From an uncultured Corynebacterium sp. (GTDB lineage: Bacteria > Actinomycetota > Actinomycetes > Mycobacteriales > Mycobacteriaceae), in the NCBI RefSeq assembly GCF_902489365.1, contig NZ_CABTZR010000085.1, positions 1 to 8,341 of the forward strand: a DNA stretch of 8,341 nt. Direction: 5' to 3'. This document shows positions 1 to 6,701 of the stretch, piece after piece. The notes under the pieces are model-generated. The model was not told where the DNA came from, ran no database searches, and worked only from the letters and a program-made list of their open reading frames with translations. The position numbers and the translations under genes were made by a program. Numbering within the stretch: position 1 is the first letter of the stretch; each line of letters starts with the position of its first letter.

Positions 1-23
1 TCAGACGTGTGCTCTTCCGATCT
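1..23 (+). other. Illumina TruSeq adapter residue (not genomic)
   Basis: These 23 bases match the 3' end of the TruSeq read-2 adapter, ending in the diagnostic GCTCTTCCGATCT. Genomic sequence starts abruptly after it, in the middle of a tRNA T-arm. This is library-preparation sequence left at a contig edge. Any start codon placed here, such as the in-frame GTG at 9, is artificial. The match is from memory of the adapter sequence, but it is long and exact as I recall it. Confidence 0.95.
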
Positions 24-49
24 GGGTTCGAGTCCGGCCGCCCCTGCCA
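24..49 (+). tRNA. 3' end of a tRNA gene, probably tRNA-Trp (partial)
   Basis: After the adapter come a T-loop TTCGAGT (27-33), the 3' T-stem strand CCGGC (34-38), a seven-base 3' acceptor strand CGCCCCT (39-45), discriminator G46 and an encoded CCA (47-49). The spacing is exactly that of tRNA positions 54-76. The 5' part is cut off by the contig edge, so the anticodon is not visible. tRNA-Trp is inferred only because that tRNA commonly precedes secE in corynebacteria. The first genomic base (G24, tRNA position 51) would face G36 (position 63). A C is expected there, so base 24 may be a read-end error. Confidence 0.8.
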
Positions 50-60
50 CATCACTTCCA

Positions 61-67
61 AGGAGGG
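61..67 (+). promoter_or_regulatory. Ribosome binding site of secE
   Basis: AGGAGGG lies 7 bases before the GTG at 75. It is a near-perfect Shine-Dalgarno sequence and fixes the secE start at 75 rather than at the adapter-derived GTG further left. Confidence 0.85.
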
Positions 68-74
68 AATCGCC

Positions 75-401
75 GTGAGCGATGAAAAGCAGCCGAGCAC
101 CGGGGCTCCGCGCCCAACCGGCAAGCGTCAGCTCTCTGGCGCAGCGACCACCTCTACCGACTCCTACACTGACAAGCGCGTTGTGCGCGTCGAGGATAAG
201 AAGGAAGATTCCTTCGGCGGATCCGTTGGTTCCTTCCCCGGTGAGGTTGTCTCCGAGCTCAAGAAGGTTGTCTGGCCTACCGGCAAGGAAATGGTTCAGT
301 ATGTTCTCGTGACCTTCGCCTTCCTTATCGTCCTCACCGCTCTGGTGTGGGGTGTGGATGCGCTGACCGGCCTCGGAGTTGAAGCAATCCTCGCGCCTTA
401 G
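75..401 (+). CDS. secE: Preprotein translocase subunit SecE
   Basis: SecE is the small membrane subunit that clamps the SecY channel of the SecYEG translocon and is needed for protein export. The product is 108 residues from a GTG start chosen because of the strong AGGAGGG 7 bases upstream. The open frame runs further left only through tRNA and adapter sequence. Residues 1-55 are a polar, Ser/Thr-rich cytosolic extension. Residues 61-73 (ELKKVVWPTGKEM) are the conserved amphipathic SecE signature. About 76-97 form the single transmembrane helix. This one-helix form with a long N-terminus is usual for actinobacteria, unlike the three-helix E. coli protein. It follows a tRNA gene by 25 bases, is probably co-transcribed with it, and is closed by a terminator just downstream. 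Confidence 0.96.
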   Translation: MSDEKQPSTGAPRPTGKRQLSGAATTSTDSYTDKRVVRVEDKKEDSFGGSVGSFPGEVVSELKKVVWPTGKEMVQYVLVTFAFLIVLTALVWGVDALTGLGVEAILAP

Positions 402-421
402 TAGAATAATTACATACTTTC

Positions 422-473
422 ATCCCGCCGCCTTCCCGCTAGCTCGACTAGGGGAAACGGCGGGATACTTTTT
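422..473 (+). terminator. Intrinsic terminator after secE
   Basis: ATCCCGCCG (422-430) pairs perfectly with CGGCGGGAT (458-466). An inner TTCCC/GGGAA pairing extends the stem, and ACTTTTT follows. It lies 21 bases after the secE stop and separates secE from nusG. Confidence 0.88.
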
Positions 474-539
474 GCCCTAGTCCGGCCGAGTACCCTGGTG
501 GGGACTAGAAGAATAAATACCAATTTGGAGTAGCAGACA

Positions 540-1454
540 ATGAGCGAAGAAAACACTGGCACTTCCCTTGAGCAGGCCATGATCGATAACGTCCAGGAAC
601 AGGCCGCGGAGGCGGTCGAAGCTACCGAGGAGGCCCAGCAGCCGCAGGAGGAACTCTCCGCAGAGGAGAAGGAAGCCGCCGAGAAGGAAGCTGCCACCAA
701 GGCTGCCGAAGCCGCTCTCGGTGGCGGCTCGGACGAGGCTGAGACTGAAGGTGAGGGTGCAGGGGAGGCGTCAGCAAGCGCTGACGCGGACGCCGCCGCA
801 GCAGCCGACGCTGAGTACAAGTCCCGCCTGCGCGCCTTTACCCGCGAGCTGAAGAAGCAGCCTGGCCAGTGGTACATCATCCAGTGCTACTCCGGCTACG
901 AGAACAAGGTAAAGACCAACCTCGATATGCGTGCTCAGACCCTCGAGGTGGAGGACTCCATCTTTGAGGTTGTCGTCCCGGTCGAACAGGCCATTGAAAA
1001 GAAGGACGGCAAGAAGAAGGTAGTTAAGCGCAAGCTGCTGCCGGGCTACGTGCTGGTGCGCATGGAGCTTAACGACGCTGCCTGGTCCGTCGTCCGCGAT
1101 ACCCCGGGCGTGACCTCCTTCGTGGGCAACGAAGGCAACGCCACCCCGGTGAAGATCCGCGACGTGGCTAAGTTCCTCATGCCGAACGATCCGACGGTCT
1201 CTCCGGAAGCTTCCGCAGCAGATTCCGAGGGCGAGCAGGTCGTGGCTATGCCGGAGAAGGAGGCCGCCAAGGCCTACGCGCACGACTTCGAGGTGGGCGA
1301 GGCCGTCACCATCCTGTCTGGCCCGCTGGCTTCCGTCTCCGCCACCATCTCCGAGATCGACCCGGAGACCGGCAAGATGCAGGGCCTGGTGTCCATCTTC
1401 GGCCGCGAGACCCCGGTGGAGCTCTCCCCGACGGAGATCGAGCGCATCTCCTAA
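540..1454 (+). CDS. nusG: Transcription termination/antitermination factor NusG
   Basis: NusG binds RNA polymerase and links elongation to Rho, ribosomes and antitermination complexes. The product is 304 residues, far longer than the roughly 180 of E. coli. Residues 1-105 are an acidic Ala/Glu/Asp-rich, low-complexity extension. The NGN domain spans about 108-215, with WYIIQCYSGYENKV (111-124) and LLPGYVLVRME (166-176). An Ala/Glu-rich linker (about 221-247) leads to the C-terminal KOW domain (about 250-303), with VSIFGRETPVEL near its end. At the KOW position usually occupied by an invariant Gly the protein has Ala268 (SVSATISEID), as I recall for other actinobacterial NusG proteins. GGAG at 527-530 supports the ATG at 540. 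Flanking terminators suggest its own transcript. Confidence 0.97.
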   Translation: MSEENTGTSLEQAMIDNVQEQAAEAVEATEEAQQPQEELSAEEKEAAEKEAATKAAEAALGGGSDEAETEGEGAGEASASADADAAAAADAEYKSRLRAFTRELKKQPGQWYIIQCYSGYENKVKTNLDMRAQTLEVEDSIFEVVVPVEQAIEKKDGKKKVVKRKLLPGYVLVRMELNDAAWSVVRDTPGVTSFVGNEGNATPVKIRDVAKFLMPNDPTVSPEASAADSEGEQVVAMPEKEAAKAYAHDFEVGEAVTILSGPLASVSATISEIDPETGKMQGLVSIFGRETPVELSPTEIERIS

Positions 1455-1472
1455 AAAGCGATTTTGAGCTGG

Positions 1473-1509
1473 GCGCACGGTGTTCTAAACTTGAACGCCG
1501 TGCGCTTTT
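1473..1509 (+). terminator. Intrinsic terminator after nusG
   Basis: A 13-bp stem, GCGCACGGTGTTC (1473-1485) with GAACGCCGTGCGC (1493-1505), contains one G-T wobble. The loop has seven bases and TTTT (1506-1509) follows. It lies 18 bases after the nusG stop, so it should separate nusG from rplK-rplA. Confidence 0.88.
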
Positions 1510-1516
1510 GCGCATC

Positions 1517-1547
1517 TTGAAACGTTCATCCTCCGGTGGCCCACAAT
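1517..1547 (+). promoter_or_regulatory. Candidate promoter for rplK-rplA
   Basis: TTGAAA (1517-1522) and CACAAT (1542-1547), separated by 19 bases, resemble -35 and -10 boxes. They sit just after the nusG terminator and about 75-100 bases before rplK, where a promoter is needed. The -10 matches 4 of 6 consensus bases and the spacing is slightly long. The leader contains a small ATGC-GTGA-GCAT hairpin (GNRA-type loop). I cannot show that it is an L1 autoregulatory site. Confidence 0.4.
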
Positions 1548-1619
1548 GCGTGAGCATCCGGACGGGGCGCTGTTATTCATCGTGGCGGCACTCCGGTACC
1601 ACAGGAAAGAGGTAATTCG

Positions 1620-2063
1620 ATGGCTCCCAAGAAGAAGGTCACTGGCCTGATCAAGCTCCAGATCGAGGCAGGCGCTGCTAACCCGGCTCCGCCGGTCGGC
1701 CCGGCACTCGGTGCCCACGGCGTCAACATCATGGAGTTCTGCAAGGCTTACAACGCCGCGACCGAGTCCCAGCGCGGCAACGTCGTGCCGGTGGAGATTA
1801 CCGTCTACGAGGACCGCTCCTTCGACTTCAAGCTGAAGACCCCGCCGGCAGCTAAGCTCCTGCTCAAGGCCGCTGGCATCAAGAAGGGCTCCGGCGTTCC
1901 GCACACCGACAAGGTTGGCTCCGTGACCTGGGATCAGTGCAAGGAGATTGCACAGACCAAGTTCGAGGACCTCAACGCTCGTGACATCGAGAACGGCGCC
2001 CGCATCATCGCTGGTACCGCTCGCTCCATGGGCATCACCGTTGACGGCGTCCCGGCTAAGTAA
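1620..2063 (+). CDS. rplK: 50S ribosomal protein L11
   Basis: L11 is part of the GTPase-associated centre of the large subunit, where it binds 23S rRNA helices 43/44 and contacts elongation factors. The product is 147 residues, the normal length. The N-terminal domain carries PPVGPALGAHGVNIMEFCK (24-42), including the proline region linked to thiostrepton action. The C-terminal RNA-binding domain ends with the family signature LNARDIENGARIIAGTARSM (118-137). AGGAAAGAGG at 1603-1612 supports the ATG at 1620. It lies 97 bases upstream of rplA with no U-rich terminator between them, so the two are probably co-transcribed as in most bacteria. Confidence 0.98.
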   Translation: MAPKKKVTGLIKLQIEAGAANPAPPVGPALGAHGVNIMEFCKAYNAATESQRGNVVPVEITVYEDRSFDFKLKTPPAAKLLLKAAGIKKGSGVPHTDKVGSVTWDQCKEIAQTKFEDLNARDIENGARIIAGTARSMGITVDGVPAK

Positions 2064-2077
2064 AAATTCGATTTAAT

Positions 2078-2122
2078 GCGCGATACGTTCTGTATCGCGC
2101 GTGGCAGGGCCAGCTTCGGCCC
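2078..2122 (+). repeat. Two consecutive hairpins in the rplK-rplA spacer
   Basis: GCGCGATAC (2078-2086) pairs perfectly with GTATCGCGC (2092-2100) across a GTTCT loop. A second stem, GGGCC (2107-2111) with GGCCC (2118-2122), follows. Neither is followed by a T-run, so they are not typical intrinsic terminators. They may stabilise or process the bicistronic mRNA, or tune the L11:L1 ratio, but no function can be assigned from sequence. Confidence 0.6.
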
Positions 2123-2160
2123 GCTATCACCACATCAATCCAAGAAAAGGAATTGCACTT

Positions 2161-2865
2161 ATGAGCACCAAGTCCAAGGCATACAAGGCTGCCGCTGAGC
2201 TGGTAGACCGCTCCCGCCTGTACCGTCCGATCGAGGCCGCCAAGCTGGCCAAGGAGACCTCCTCCAAGAACTTCGACGCTACTGTTGACGTTGTCTTCCG
2301 TCTGGGCGTTGATCCGCGTAAGGCTGACCAGCTGGTTCGCGGTACCGTTTCCCTGCCGCACGGCACCGGTAAGGACGTCCGCGTGGCCGTCTTCGCTGAG
2401 GGCGACAACGCTGAGGCCGCTAAGGCTGCCGGCGCCGACATCGTGGGCACCGAAGAGCTGATCGCTGCCATCAACGAAGGCAACATCGACTTCGACGTTG
2501 CTATCGCTACCCCGGACCAGATGGCCAAGGTCGGCCGCGTTGCCCGCGTCCTGGGCCCGCGTGGTCTCATGCCGAACCCGAAGACCGGCACCGTGACCGC
2601 TGACGTGACCAAGGCTGTGGCCGACGTCAAGGGCGGTAAGATTTCCTTCCGCGTGGACAAGGCTTCCAACCTGCACGCCATCATCGGCAAGGCTTCCTTC
2701 GACGCTGAGAAGCTGGCTGAGAACTACGGCGCGCTGTACGATGAGATCCTGCGTTTGAAGCCGTCCTCCGCTAAGGGCATCTACGCCAAGAAGATCACCA
2801 TCTCCACCACCTCCGGCCCGGGCATCCCGGTCGACGCTTCCGTGGAGAAGAACTACACCGAGTAA
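2161..2865 (+). CDS. rplA: 50S ribosomal protein L1
   Basis: L1 binds the mobile stalk of 23S rRNA next to the E site and helps release deacylated tRNA. In many bacteria it also represses its own rplK-rplA mRNA. The product is 234 residues, normal for the family. The signature LGPRGLMPNPKTGTVT lies at about 131-146, and GGKISFRVDKASNLHAIIGK (158-177) matches the conserved C-terminal part of domain I. The ATG at 2161 is chosen because AGAAAAGGA precedes it closely and the family N-terminus begins here. The frame is open 20 codons further upstream, but that part runs through the spacer hairpins. A strong terminator follows and separates it from the convergent - strand operon. Confidence 0.97.
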   Translation: MSTKSKAYKAAAELVDRSRLYRPIEAAKLAKETSSKNFDATVDVVFRLGVDPRKADQLVRGTVSLPHGTGKDVRVAVFAEGDNAEAAKAAGADIVGTEELIAAINEGNIDFDVAIATPDQMAKVGRVARVLGPRGLMPNPKTGTVTADVTKAVADVKGGKISFRVDKASNLHAIIGKASFDAEKLAENYGALYDEILRLKPSSAKGIYAKKITISTTSGPGIPVDASVEKNYTE

Positions 2866-2893
2866 GTCGGTCTAGCGTATCGCGCTAAATGAC

Positions 2894-2927
2894 AAAGGGC
2901 TTCGAGTTTTATCCTCGAAGCCCTTTT
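2894..2927 (+). terminator. Intrinsic terminator after rplA, between convergent units
   Basis: AAAGGGCTTCGAG (2894-2906) pairs perfectly with CTCGAAGCCCTTT (2914-2926) around a TTTTATC loop, ending in TTTT on the + strand. On the - strand the same stem is followed by a weaker TTT, so it may also stop the convergent operon ending at 2969. Confidence 0.92.
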
Positions 2928-2968
2928 CCTATGCCCTGCCAGTCCCGTGCAGATAGCGGCGGGGATTG

Positions 2969-4357
2969 TTAGGCGTCGATATCGTCTGGCACCCAGCCCC
3001 GGCCGTCTGCGTCCAGGTAGACATTGCGCGCTAGCGGAATCTGGTGAGAGGCAGATTCCAAAATATGCATGAAGTAGCCGGCGGTGTTGGGGATAGCGAG
3101 GGTATCGCCCACCGCAATGCCCTCTGGGAAATCGAGCTCGCGGCGCAGGATGACTTCATCTTCGATGCAATATGCCCCCACCACGAACCCGGTGCGTGGT
3201 TCGCGGTCCACCGCACCGCGGTCTCCGGCAGTGGGGACGAGGAGCGGGTCGAGCAAGATATCATCCGCCGCGGTACGGCACTGGGTGCGGTTCATGGCGG
3301 CGCCGATGAGAGGTAGGCCGTCGGAGCGCTCTTTGAGGAAGCTGACCTCAGCGAGAATGATGCCGCAGCCATCGAGCAGGCTGCGCCCCGGCTCCAAGTG
3401 AAGAGAAATATTCCGCTCGCTCAAGGCACGGCCGGCAGGTCCAAACCCGGCTACCTCACCAGAAAGGAGTTGGTCTAACCACTGGCCGCGGGTGGGTGTT
3501 TGCCAGAAGGGGTAGGTATTTGAGAGTGGGTCGGACTTCCAGGTGAAAGGCTCACCGGTGCCGACGCGCTGGGCTACGATGCGCTGCTGGTAATACTCCC
3601 ATTGCTCGCGGGATTCGAGGTAGCTCATGGGAACACCGCCGCCGATATCGATAAAGGAAGCAGGCTGGCCAACTAAGCGGAGGTGCTCGATGAGGGCGAT
3701 GGCCTCCGCGAGTGCGGTGCGGCGGTCCGATTCGCTATAACCATGCAGGTGTACGTGAACGCCGTCAGCGTGGATGGTTTCGGGCCAGGCATGGCTTTGC
3801 CATGCGTGAAGGAGCTCACCGAAGCGCGTCGGCGGAAGGTTATCCGGGTTGGGGGCAAGGCGCGGTGCGACGTGCGCTGTGTGGTTGAGGGCCTTGGCAA
3901 GGGCAGCGATGCGCTCGGCTTCCGCTCGCGAATCGCAGGAAATGGTGACTTCGCGGTCGATAGCTAGGCGCAGCAACGCGTCGGTCTTAATAGCCGCGCT
4001 GAGGATAATCCGCTCGGGCGCGACTCCACGGTTAAGCACTTGGGCCAGCTCATTTTCACTGGCGACGTCCACGCCCAGGCCAGCCTCGCGGGCGGCGTCG
4101 ACGAAGCACAAGGCTTTATTGGCCTTACGAGCGAAAAATACCTGTGTGTCCACGCCATGAGAGGCGCCGGCATCGAGGAGCTCTTGGGCGTTGCGGCGCA
4201 GCGGCGCGGGGTTGAGCACATTAACGGGCGAGCCATACTCGGAGGTAAGGCGGGAAACTTGCTGTGGGTCGCCCACCAATTCTGACATCCATTCTTCCCA
4301 CCGGGCGCGCAGCGCAACGGTGCCATGAACGGGTAACGGGGTGGTGTGGTTGGTCAT
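2969..4357 (-). CDS. Fold-type III PLP-dependent decarboxylase, Y4yA/SbnH-like
   Basis: This is a relative of diaminopimelate/ornithine decarboxylases, with an alanine-racemase-type barrel plus beta domain, 462 residues. Visible motifs are the PLP lysine K78 in VFFARKANKAL, HVHLHGYS (201-208), the phosphate-binding DIGGG (237-241), EPGRS (322-326), the catalytic-type Cys397 in GAYCIED, and Tyr428 near the C-terminus. The ATG at 4357 overlaps the stop of the upstream gene (ATGA), with GGAGAAAG upstream. A TTG at 4381 would extend it by 8 residues but is less likely. It is translationally coupled behind an FAD protein and an SbnA-like synthase. In staphyloferrin B synthesis SbnH decarboxylates a citryl-diaminopropionate intermediate, and a similar role is inferred here. 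Catabolic amino-acid decarboxylation remains possible. The fold is certain; the substrate is unknown. Confidence 0.85.
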   Translation of the reverse strand: MTNHTTPLPVHGTVALRARWEEWMSELVGDPQQVSRLTSEYGSPVNVLNPAPLRRNAQELLDAGASHGVDTQVFFARKANKALCFVDAAREAGLGVDVASENELAQVLNRGVAPERIILSAAIKTDALLRLAIDREVTISCDSRAEAERIAALAKALNHTAHVAPRLAPNPDNLPPTRFGELLHAWQSHAWPETIHADGVHVHLHGYSESDRRTALAEAIALIEHLRLVGQPASFIDIGGGVPMSYLESREQWEYYQQRIVAQRVGTGEPFTWKSDPLSNTYPFWQTPTRGQWLDQLLSGEVAGFGPAGRALSERNISLHLEPGRSLLDGCGIILAEVSFLKERSDGLPLIGAAMNRTQCRTAADDILLDPLLVPTAGDRGAVDREPRTGFVVGAYCIEDEVILRRELDFPEGIAVGDTLAIPNTAGYFMHILESASHQIPLARNVYLDADGRGWVPDDIDA

Positions 4358-5655
4358 GGGTTTACTACTTTCTCCGCCCAACGGGGGATGTCATCGTGCA
4401 CGGAACGGTTCAACGAGTCATGGCCGGGAAGCTCAAGCTCATTCATGCGGCCGATTTCCACGACGCCGGGGACATCGTGGAAAGGGGTGGGGATGGCTTG
4501 GGGAGCTACGGTGGCATCGATAAGCAGATCAATGCCACCCTGCTTGCGCCAGTGGTCTATCTGGTCCGGGGCGGCGAGGTAGCGGGTATTTACCACGCCG
4601 GTGCGGATGAGCTCGAGCAGCCGCCGCGCGGTGACCGGTGGTGGGCCAAAGGCCACGCGCTCGAGGGTGCGCGAGAGCTCACGGAAGCCGGGCATGGGTC
4701 CATGAGCCTTGTGCCAGTCCACGCATTCTTGAAAGAGCCCCCGAAACGCCGCGCCCACAGCCGCCGCCGGGGTAAGCGGCCCGGTGCCCTCGGCGGCGTG
4801 GAGGGAGGCATCCAGCTCCGCGACGGCATCGCCGGAAAAGTCGTGGCCGTCGAGCACTGCAGCGAGGTCCCCGGTGGAAAACTCACCCATCGATCCGGCG
4901 GCCGCCAGGAGGATGTCGCGCAATTCATCGGCATTGTGCACGCCGGCACAGGCGCGCCTTACGTCGGCCGGGATCTCGGGTTGCGGCGTGCCCGGGGCGG
5001 GCTTGACCTCCATGAAACGCCCGCTCCGGCTCACCGGGAAGATTACCTCGGCGGTATCGCCATACAATAGGCAGACATCGATGAAGCTCAAGGCAGCACC
5101 GCGCACCCCAATCCGTCGCGGGGCACTGGGCAAATCGGCGCCGAAGTAGAGTCCGGTGACCGGAACGCGGGAAGGCTCGTGGACTAAGGCACCGGGGTGG
5201 AGGTGATCGTGGCCGGTGCAGACGAGGACTTCGTCGAAGGGCGAGCCATCGACGATGAACCCGTCGTCAGCGGCAGACACCGAACGCACACGCTGGGGTA
5301 GGTGTCGAATGCGCACGTGCTGCGGGGCGCGGTGCAGGGCAGCAGCCCACGTATCGGCCAGGAATTGCCCTACCTGCGCGCGCGGCGGGAAGGCATCGGT
5401 GGTGGATTCCCCGCGGCGAGTACGCCAAGCGTTGAAGCTATCGTGTGCGGTGGTGACGATGGCGCAATTGACGTTAAGGCGCCATTGCGGCGGCTGCTGC
5501 GGGCGATACACCGCGCCGGCGCCGCCGGGGTAGGGATCAAAGACGGTGATATCCACGGGGATGCGGGCGCGCTCGATGAGCTCTTCTACGGCCCACAGGC
5601 CGCGTGGGCCGCCGCCGATGATGGCGATGCGGCGGGAAGGCTCCTGCGGACTCAC
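4354..5655 (-). CDS. FAD/NAD(P)-binding oxidoreductase (NAD_binding_9-like)
   Basis: The product is 433 residues with an N-terminal dinucleotide-binding motif IAIIGGGPRGL (10-20). An acidic end of the second strand (VFD, 38-40) is followed by PYPGGAGAVY. RLNVNCAIVTTAHDSFNAW (59-77) and VLVCTGH (143-149) follow. A second Rossmann-like motif is RRIGVRGAALSFID (180-193). This layout resembles the FAD-NAD(P)-binding family Pfam NAD_binding_9, not the lysine/ornithine N-hydroxylase family. The GTG start overlaps the upstream stop (GTGA), with GGAGGGG ahead of it; the gene ends in an ATGA overlap with the decarboxylase. Tight coupling between an SbnA-like synthase and an SbnH-like decarboxylase suggests it performs an oxidation in the same pathway, possibly the step done by NAD-dependent SbnB elsewhere. 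That is inference; the reaction is unknown. Confidence 0.8.
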   Translation of the reverse strand: MSPQEPSRRIAIIGGGPRGLWAVEELIERARIPVDITVFDPYPGGAGAVYRPQQPPQWRLNVNCAIVTTAHDSFNAWRTRRGESTTDAFPPRAQVGQFLADTWAAALHRAPQHVRIRHLPQRVRSVSAADDGFIVDGSPFDEVLVCTGHDHLHPGALVHEPSRVPVTGLYFGADLPSAPRRIGVRGAALSFIDVCLLYGDTAEVIFPVSRSGRFMEVKPAPGTPQPEIPADVRRACAGVHNADELRDILLAAAGSMGEFSTGDLAAVLDGHDFSGDAVAELDASLHAAEGTGPLTPAAAVGAAFRGLFQECVDWHKAHGPMPGFRELSRTLERVAFGPPPVTARRLLELIRTGVVNTRYLAAPDQIDHWRKQGGIDLLIDATVAPQAIPTPFHDVPGVVEIGRMNELELPGHDSLNRSVHDDIPRWAEKVVNP

Positions 5656-6668
5656 TCTGAATCCCCTCCGACGCGCGCGGCGAGCTCGGGAGGAGAGATA
5701 TCGAAGTGCTCGCAGACCCAGGAATCGTTGTAGATGGTATCGAGGTAAGGCTGGCCACCGTCGTGGAGTACGGCCACGACCTCAGCACCGGACGGAAGGG
5801 CAGGCACGAGACGCTGGAATGCCGCGATGACCGCGCCGCCGGAGGCCCCAGGCAGAAGGCCTTCGGCCTGGGCGAGGCGACGGGCTGCCACAATGGCATC
5901 CAGATCAGGCACACGCTCTACTGAGGACGGCGAGAATTTGGTGGATAGATCGGTGACAATGCCAGCACCATAGCCCGGCAGCATGCGGGTGCCGCGCTGG
6001 CCCCCAAACAGCACGGAGCCTTCGGCATCGACACCGATGGTCTCCGTATCAGCGCCAAGCTCAGTGAGCTTTCGCACGCAGCCGCCGAGAGTACCGGTGG
6101 TGCTCATAGCGACGAGCAAGTGGGTGGGCGCCTGTCCGAGCTGGTACACGATTTCCGTCATCGTGCCTTCGGCGTGGGCGTAAAAGGCGGCCTCGTTGGA
6201 GTACTGGTTGAGATTGAAAGAATCGGGGATCTCTTCTAGAAGCTCGGCCACGCGGGTGCGGCGAGCGGTGAGCCAATCGCCGGTTTCCGGGTCCGGGTGA
6301 TCCAGCAATTCTACGTGGGCGCCGTAGGCCCGCATCGTGGCCACGGTGGAGGAATTGACGCGCGGATCGACCACGCAGTGGAATTTCATACCCGCAAGGA
6401 GGGCCTGGCGGGCCAGCGCCATGCCGAGGTTGCCCGAGGAAGACTCCACAAGTGTGGATCCGGGGCCTATGTCACCGGCGTCAAGCGCGGCTTGGATGAG
6501 TGCGCGTGCGGTGCGGTCTTTGGCGGATCCGCCCAGGTTGAATTGCTCTAGCTTGAGGTAGAGGTGCACATCGGTACGGGGATTAATGGCGTCCACGCAC
6601 ATCAGCGGGGTATGGCCGATAGGTGGTTGGGCTTGAGAATGAATCCGTGGGCGCATCATTAGCCCCAT
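5652..6668 (-). CDS. SbnA-like PLP-dependent synthase (cysteine synthase superfamily)
   Basis: The product is 338 residues, fold-type II PLP enzyme. The PLP lysine is K50 in NLGGSAKDRTA, the substrate loop is SSSGNLG (76-82), the phosphate-binding loop is STTGTLGG (189-196), and GASGGA (274-279) holds the serine facing the pyridine nitrogen. CVVDPRVN (98-105), NQYSNE (154-159) and TIYNDSW (311-317) resemble Staphylococcus SbnA as I remember it (CVVDPK, NQYANE, LVYSDTW) and are not typical of CysK. SbnA joins O-phosphoserine and glutamate to give ACEGA, the precursor of L-2,3-diaminopropionate. The ATG at 6668 is preceded by GAGG at a 6-base distance. It is the first gene of a three-gene operon. 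Only 33 bases separate it from the photolyase remnant and no clear promoter lies there, so the promoter is probably further upstream. Housekeeping cysteine synthesis is less likely. Confidence 0.85.
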   Translation of the reverse strand: MGLMMRPRIHSQAQPPIGHTPLMCVDAINPRTDVHLYLKLEQFNLGGSAKDRTARALIQAALDAGDIGPGSTLVESSSGNLGMALARQALLAGMKFHCVVDPRVNSSTVATMRAYGAHVELLDHPDPETGDWLTARRTRVAELLEEIPDSFNLNQYSNEAAFYAHAEGTMTEIVYQLGQAPTHLLVAMSTTGTLGGCVRKLTELGADTETIGVDAEGSVLFGGQRGTRMLPGYGAGIVTDLSTKFSPSSVERVPDLDAIVAARRLAQAEGLLPGASGGAVIAAFQRLVPALPSGAEVVAVLHDGGQPYLDTIYNDSWVCEHFDISPPELAARVGGDSE

Positions 6669-6701
6669 GGTAGACCTCTGCCTGCGGCTTTTGCTGCCGG
6701 C

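Noticed and set aside
9..74. N-terminal extension of SecE to the GTG at 9
   Set aside because: These codons lie in the sequencing adapter and tRNA, and a strong Shine-Dalgarno sequence marks the start at 75.
771..1478. 235-codon - strand open frame
   Set aside because: Antisense shadow of nusG. Its translation is His/Leu/Gly-rich without motifs, and it crosses the nusG terminator.
1532..1560. L1-binding autoregulatory leader before rplK
   Set aside because: A small GNRA hairpin with flanking CCGG pairing is present, but I cannot match it to the L1 target structure with confidence.
2078..2122. Terminator between rplK and rplA
   Set aside because: The stems are good but no T-run follows, and rplK-rplA are normally co-transcribed.
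4264..5070. 268-codon + strand open frame
   Set aside because: It runs antisense to the decarboxylase start and the FAD gene, has no family motif and no good start context. GC-rich third positions commonly create such frames.
5652..6668. Call as housekeeping cysteine synthase CysK
   Set aside because: The SSSGNLG loop, the CVVDP and YNDSW segments and the operon partners fit SbnA-like enzymes better.
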